Origin: Mesodorylaimus sp. YZB2_4
Lineage: Eukaryota > Nematoda > Enoplea > Dorylaimida > Dorylaimidae
Direction of reading: 5' to 3'
Length of the DNA: 64,000 bases
Assembly: GCA_030248295.1 (NCBI GenBank)
Contig: JASANH010001727.1
Location: forward strand, 124,001-188,000
The notes below the pieces were generated by a model. That model had not been told where the DNA came from. It made no database searches and worked only from the letters and a program-made list of their open reading frames with translations. Shown in pieces: positions 58,785 to 64,000 of this stretch. Each line of letters begins with the position of its first letter. Position 1 is the stretch's first letter. The position numbers were made by a program, and so were the translations under genes.

Positions 58785-59055
58785 GGCCACAAGCAGACCC
58801 GGACAGGAGTGGATGGACTTATCTGCTTCTATCAGTCCACTGGTTCAGAGGAGAGTTGGTGTGTGTAACCCTCCTGCTGGCGTGCCATGATGAATGGAAG
58901 AAAGTAATCGATACTCTCCCCTGGCTGGAGGACGTCTCGTGAGAATCGCCTACTCCAGTCATAGTTTTTGGCCCACTGACTTCGGTCGGCCACCTCCCTC
59001 CTACGACTGTCACGCATGCATGGTTACATGTGCCTCTCCGGCAGGGCCAGACACT

Positions 59056-59203
59056 GGGAGCAAATTTCACAGTCACCTGATTAGGACACCCCAGGTCCGA
59101 TCCCACATCATTGTGATTTGACCGTCCTAACTGTGGGGCAAGTCCTCGCAGATTGATGATGCCAGAGCAGATTGGTGATGCTAGCAGATTGTGAAACGGC
59201 CCT
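59056..59203. mobile_element. MITE with GGGCCCGTTTCACAATC termini, copy 2
   Basis: Reverse orientation relative to copy 1. Its complement reads GGGCCGTTTCACAATCTGCTAG, later TTAGGACGGTCAAATCACAA and a diverged far end GTGAAATTTGC. It has an extra tandem of GCAGATTGATGATGCCAGA-like sequence. Confidence 0.7.
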
Positions 59204-60259
59204 CGATCAGGAGAGGTACAGGTCGAGTGACTGGTGTGTAATGACGATCCCCGATGTTGCTCGCCTAACCACTTGTCTACGGGCTCGGGTTCTCAGGGGC
59301 TTCGGGTTGCAGTATGAGGACTCACAACCCGGAACCGAACTCACCGAACGTGCACAGACTACGATAAGCCATACTCGATTATTGACCACACAAATATCCC
59401 CGAAACGCACGCACTACTACTCTCGGTGACAGTCGACCAACAGTCTCCCATCATAGCAACGCACACGCCCGACCAGAAGTATGCAGCATTACACTATCAC
59501 TCGGATACACGCGGACGCACGCTATCATTCCAGCACAGCTTCATCACAGGTGCAACTGCATTGTGAGATCCCAAACAGCACTTGGGGTGAGTTGGCTATG
59601 ATAAACTGAGCAGGTAAGGTGGACTACGGGGGATCGTTCCTGGCTTGTGCCATCCTCTGGTCAGTCTCAGGGTCCAATAGCCCCTGGGTGAGCCAACGAC
59701 CTCACCCGCTCGGACTACCTACAGTGATACTGCAGTCTGTTTGTGACCGTGATGTGCTATGCGGTCTGGGCAAATCGTGAGTCGATGCCCTTTCTGTCCC
59801 CGTTCAGTCATACTGCAACCCTGTGCCCGACCCACGAACATTGAAAATCTGGTCGCGCCCGAATGCTCATCAAGGTCGCATTTGAAATTTTGTCAAATCA
59901 TATGAGCATAAGAATATTCTAGTAAACTGAACCGTAATTAGAATGGAAACCTGCCTAACATCAGAAAATTCTTATTCAAAAAATTTAAACAGCGGGAGTC
60001 GAACCCCACCAGAGTTGCTGGTCAGTAGTCAGCACTGGTTTACAGTGCGCAATCCACTTCTGTTACCTCACACTACATCATTTCAACGTACACAGTCCTT
60101 ACGCGCACATCATCCATGGTACTACTGTACACCACACTTCACAAACTTGCCACATACTCCCGAGTGACTAACTCACAACAAAATCACCAAAAAAACGAAA
60201 CAAAACCAGCCCAAACCCTGTCTGTTACCCGCTGCACGGCATGCCATCCACTACATTCC
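59204..60259. other. Intergenic with one tRNA-like fragment
   Basis: Near 59990-60050 the minus strand reads GTGCTGACTACTGACCAGCA then GGGGTTCGACTCCCGCTG, a tRNA-like A/B-box pair. No gene seen otherwise. Confidence 0.45.
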
Positions 60260-61066
60260 TTAATTTCCACGTTTCTTCATCCACTCGGCCAACGAAGTGG
60301 GCAACTTTTCGAGGGCCGCAGCAGTGGGTCGTGGTGGCGCAGTCGAAGATGCAGCAGGCTGGACACTGGTCAGCAGAGACACTGGTTCGGTTTGATCGGA
60401 TGGTGCCACATGACGAACCAGAGTGGCACGCCACTTGACCGGCGCATTGTTATGGACCACCTTGTCGTCTGGACTCGGCGCAGCTTCAAAGTAAACTCGA
60501 ATATTCAATCGTAATCCCATCCGGCGCAGATCCCCGCCGCAGGCCTTCGCCGTGAAAAAAACACAGCCATATTCATCCGAATAAAGATAACCCCACGAAG
60601 TGGTCAAACGAGTAATTTTAGCAACGCCACTGACCATCGTTTCCGCACTGGCTGCTGCTTGCATTGGCCGCGGATCTGGATTCGGAGCAGTGGGCGGAGG
60701 CACACCCAGCAAGACGAGACCATCGACCACACTCGACGTGCACTCGACCACAACTTGAGCCAGCGGCGTCGATCGGGTCCATTCATCGCCATCGTCGGCA
60801 TTCACGAATCGAAATAGTATGGGAAATTGCTGCACCAATTTCTTGACTGCCTCCAAACTGCTGCCGCTCGTTGGAGACGGCAGAAATGACAACGCCTGGC
60901 CATGTTGTTCCCGCAAAAACTGCAAAATTTCTTTCAATTGCGCCCGGTTTCTATTGCTTCCGATCGCCGCTATTAAATCTACCAAAGCTGCACGTAAAGG
61001 AGCTGGCGTCGATGGCAACAAACTGCCCAGGTCGACTGCCGACTGGTGCGTTCCCGAAAGCGACAT
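60260..61066 (-). CDS. Single-exon protein with possible cold-shock-like domain
   Basis: A 268-residue uninterrupted frame with an ATG start and TAA stop. The N-terminal third is helical (LRAALVDLIAAIGSNRNRAQ, LKEILQFLREQHGQALSFLP, KKLVQQFPILFRFVN), a pattern that recalls small winged-helix domains, though I cannot assign it. Residues near 145-215 (KITRLTTSWGYLYSDEYG, CVFFTAKACGGDLRR, VYFEAAPSPDD, VKWRATLVRHV) follow the layout of a cold-shock or S1-type OB fold (G-x-I ... GYI ... VFF ... V-x-F-x-A ... W-x-A). The C terminus is low-complexity then LAEWMKKRGN. A nucleic-acid-binding role is an inference. Base composition and length favour a real gene over a chance frame. Confidence 0.6.
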   Translation of the reverse strand: MSLSGTHQSAVDLGSLLPSTPAPLRAALVDLIAAIGSNRNRAQLKEILQFLREQHGQALSFLPSPTSGSSLEAVKKLVQQFPILFRFVNADDGDEWTRSTPLAQVVVECTSSVVDGLVLLGVPPPTAPNPDPRPMQAAASAETMVSGVAKITRLTTSWGYLYSDEYGCVFFTAKACGGDLRRMGLRLNIRVYFEAAPSPDDKVVHNNAPVKWRATLVRHVAPSDQTEPVSLLTSVQPAASSTAPPRPTAAALEKLPTSLAEWMKKRGN

Positions 61067-62241
61067 GTTGACGAGTCCTAAAAAGGATTACTGGAATTCC
61101 ACCTTAAAAGTATATCTCTCAGTGCTGCACCGCAAAATTGGCTTGAATGCAAGGTGGGCACTAGCACCTCCATGCAGGATTATGATCTGGTACCCCTGGG
61201 AACATGGACGCACGTGACCTGAAAAAGGGGGTCCTGGGGTGATAAAAAGGAGGATGAGGTACCTCTGACCTGACACAGGCACCATGCACAGTACGGACGA
61301 AGGGGTCGAAAAGATGGTCCCCTCCTCTCCACAGGCTCTGACGAGGGTGAGTGGGCTAACGCTAGAAAATGCAATTAACCAGGAAGCCCACTTTAAAAAT
61401 TTATATTCATCCTCCCCGCCCGATATTAAAATTTGAAAATGGCGGGAAAGCTAACATATGCAAATCCATCCTCAGAAGTTGGACGGTGCCTAGTTCCACA
61501 TTTTGTCCCATGCCACTGACAAGAAATATCGACTGCGAAGTTTTTGATTAGAAAAAGTGACACCCCAAGGGCTACAGATCGTACGATTGGGCAAATAAGT
61601 CCCAAATATTATGCCCACATGCAGGCACTAATTAGACACTTCTGCGGTGATATAGAAACTCGACTAAAAAAAAGATGGAAAAACTTGGGTAAGAATCAAG
61701 TAATGTGGTAAAAAAGCGAAGAAAGTTAGCGAAAGCCACGTCAAAAATGTTTACGGTCTACGGAGGGCGTTCAAAAAGCACCAAAACCTGCAGGAGGATG
61801 TTCCAGTTTCCCTTGTTTTAAGAAGACATTCTGAGAACTTTTTGACCCCCCCCCCCCCGCAGAACAGCCTACTCCTGAGGTTGCGATCAATCATCATTCA
61901 GATCACAGCAAATTTTTCTTACATTAACCCTTAGTTGGTCTATTTTTTGGGTCCACAGACCCAATTACGGCGGTTAGAACAAAGCCAGTTCTTAGACCGG
62001 ACCAACTAAGGGACAGAATTTTAGTTAAAAACTCAAAGGATTCCTAATTTCCGGACGTATGCATCTTGACACAGACAAATTTCCAAAAAACCATGATTGT
62101 CTTCTAGGAACTCTATGTACGACATCGGTCTACAAAGCTCTACGAGCATTTTCAATGGTTACTCAAACTTATCCTGATCTTCAACTTAAATCAGGCAGCT
62201 CAGTGTGTATCGACAAATAAAAGAATTCCATACAGCGATTA
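61067..62241. other. Intergenic, no gene seen
   Basis: Holds the upstream region of the gene at 61066, a GGCGGGAAAG motif near 61441, a C13 tract near 61846, and an inverted pair around 61932-62012 (TTAGTTGGTC and GACCAACTAA). Confidence 0.4.
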
Positions 62242-62700
62242 GGGGTGACTTCAAAATAGCCGATCCAAATGGATGCAGTTGGATCGCGTACTTGACATTT
62301 AGAATGGGTGCAGTCTGGGGGGAAAACTGGATCTATGTGGACGCCCGCTCTCGTAGTTCTGGACGTCCAGAGTTATGATGGATGATTTATCCCAACGCAT
62401 TTGACGGCTAGATCGCGAGGAAGGCGGCCGCGAACAAGGTCCACATCGAGTGCGACAATGCTAGACCCATTCGGACAGCAGCCACGCGCGCGCCACACGC
62501 CACGCGCACGTGGTCGTCTCCTCTGAAATGAAATGGTGCATTGTGAAATAAAAGACATCAAACAAGTCTCCTCGAAATGAGAGCTTAGGCGTCCAGTCGC
62601 ATCCAATTTTTCTAAAAACTGCGCGCATTCCGGATGTCCAGCACGCGATTTTGGACGCCCGCTGGACATCCACTTGGATCAAACATTTTAAAGTCACCCC
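62242..62700. mobile_element. Harbinger-like MITE with TTA target duplication
   Basis: A 459-bp element with inverted ends GGGGTGACTTCAAAAT and ATTTTAAAGTCACCCC; similarity extends about 35 bp inward to GATCCAA(A/G)TGGATG. It is flanked by TTA on both sides (62239-62241 and 62701-62703), the three-base duplication typical of PIF/Harbinger insertions. Open frames inside are chance frames. Confidence 0.85.
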
Positions 62701-62778
62701 TTAGTTATAACAATTTTAGCCAAGAAAGGTAAAAGCAAAAATTTATTGAATCACATATGGGAATTCGTTAGAGACGAG

Positions 62779-63036
62779 GTGAACTCTAGAGTTGATGTCG
62801 GAATATTGAAAAAAGAATATGATATTCAGATTCTCTATCCACTTGGACCGCTAAATATCTCAATTATTCAAGTCAAAATTCCCTTTTCCCAAGTCCCTCC
62901 TTTGCAATCAAGAATTTCGACTTTCTTTACAAAAATTGGGTTCAAAATTTTGGCTACCCCATATAATATGCGGGTGCTAAATCGAATATCATATTCTTTT
63001 TTTTAATATTCCGACATCGATTCTAAAGTACTGCAC
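62779..63036. mobile_element. MITE with GATGTCGGAATATT termini, copy 2
   Basis: 258 bp. The left end GTGAACTCTAGAGTTGATGT, continuing into CGGAATATTGAAAAAAGAAT, pairs with the right end over about 57 bp. TTTTGGCTACCCCATATAAT inside is shared with copy 1 at 49374. Confidence 0.85.
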
Positions 63037-64000
63037 TATTTATAGACGGGCGCAAGCACACCGATTTCAGGCAATTTTGTTCACAATTTTCATCAAAAAC
63101 GTGGGTAATGTCAGCGACAATTTTATAGAGAAAAATGTGCTTTATCAACTAAATAACTTCGTTTTTCTTTTACTGGCTTTTGATAAACGTTTAATAGGTT
63201 TTTTCTTTTCAGCTCGAAATTCACGAACAATTCATGTGAAAAAAATGAAAACGCAAAATTACTGTATCTGCTTGATGAAGTACATTTTTTCTCAGCAAGT
63301 TTTTCACTAGAGTCAAATTGAAAGTAATCAAAAAATCGTAAACTGAATGTTATTCTGTCACTCAACTTTTAGTCGACGGGGGTCCGTACCTCCTATCCTT
63401 GCCTGCTCCACCACCCAACTGGGACATTCTTAAAAAAGTTCCACTTTACAGTATTTTAGCGGGAAAAATTTTTCAAAAATCTAACTTAAGAGACCATGGA
63501 AATGTGCTAATGCTCCTTTCTCCTCAACTTTTTTAAAATGTTCTCCAGTTTGCGTAAAATTGTATATTTTTTTCTTGTCAGTTTTGAGGCAGAAATCGAC
63601 AAGAAAACTTGAAGAGTGCCTGCGTTGATTTTACGGATCAAATCATCACATTTGGGAGGAATTCGATGCCGAAATGTGTTAGGAATTTTAATCTCCCTAA
63701 AAGTTTAGAAAGAGTTTCCGCCTCAGACACATTTGAAAAGAAATATTACTCGAGTATTTTACCTGGGGCATAAAAATTACATGCAGTACGTATGTATTTT
63801 GAATTGAAAAAGGCGGGAAATTAAACATTTGAATTTGAAGGAACTAGAAATCTGAAGTTGGAACTCGAGCAAGCCACAGAGCAAGCTTTGATTTTCGATT
63901 TAAAAGGAACAAAGCACAACACTTTTCGGTAAAGGTTGAAATCGGTTTCCAAGAAACACTAAAAATCGTGGTTTATTGTAAAAGGATCAAATAAAAATTT
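63037..64000. other. AT-rich intergenic right edge
   Basis: No gene seen. It has two copies of the GCGGGAAA motif (63458 and 63813). Confidence 0.4.

Noticed and set aside
62373..62697. Frames of 78-98 codons
   Set aside because: They lie inside the Harbinger-like MITE.

Overview
This is a eukaryotic (metazoan) genomic window. Genes are split by many spliceosomal introns (GT-AG, from about 55 nt to a few kb) on both strands, intergenic DNA is long and rich in repeats, and every recognisable protein is an animal-type housekeeping or signalling protein. A seven-transmembrane gustatory-receptor-like gene and a long GckIII-type kinase point to an invertebrate, perhaps an ecdysozoan. That placement is weak, and I see no phylum-specific marker. 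I saw no bacterial, viral, CRISPR, rRNA or intact tRNA gene. The gene models below were assembled by hand from splice sites and reading-frame continuity.

Layout. 1-4930 (-): mitochondrial HflX/GTPBP6-like GTPase, cut by the left window edge, with an AT-rich minisatellite in an intron. 5178-7788 (-): five-finger C2H2 protein whose single intron holds a 1.35-kb near-complete palindrome. 8458-9155 (+): small unrecognised gene with two 55-nt introns. 11362-11949 (+): TATA-driven small secreted protein with a partly duplicated upstream region. 13032-14465 (+): gustatory-receptor-like gene with an apparent frameshift. 18375-20196 (-): IER2/IER5-like immediate-early protein. 21.4-23.2 kb: two tRNA-derived SINEs. 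24294-28518 (-): complete glutamine synthetase. 30185-34525 (-): complete ribonucleotide reductase R2 with E2F-like sites upstream. 35.3-36.0 kb: a terminal-inverted-repeat element. 39545-43631 (+): fatty acid amide hydrolase. 44156-45607 (-): unrecognised Tyr/Arg/Ser-rich protein. 46399-55912 (-): germinal-centre kinase III (MST3/MST4/STK25 type). 60260-61066 (-): single-exon protein with a possible cold-shock-like domain. The rest is intergenic DNA with several miniature transposon families.

How the genes relate: this is an ordinary eukaryotic neighbourhood, not an operon or a cassette. Glutamine synthetase and ribonucleotide reductase lie in tandem on the same strand but show no sign of shared regulation. 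FAAH and the 44-kb gene converge.

The most interesting signal is in the GckIII kinase. Two adjacent 158-nt exons each encode a complete activation segment (catalytic-loop end, DFG, activation loop, APE) with identical phases. Because 158 is not a multiple of three, only transcripts carrying exactly one copy stay in frame, so this looks like a mutually exclusive exon pair that swaps the kinase activation segment. Other notable structures are the giant intronic palindrome, head-to-head tRNA T-arm-like foldbacks in two different introns, several MITE families reconstructed within the window, a transposon nested in a SINE, and unusually many long poly(G)/poly(C) tracts.
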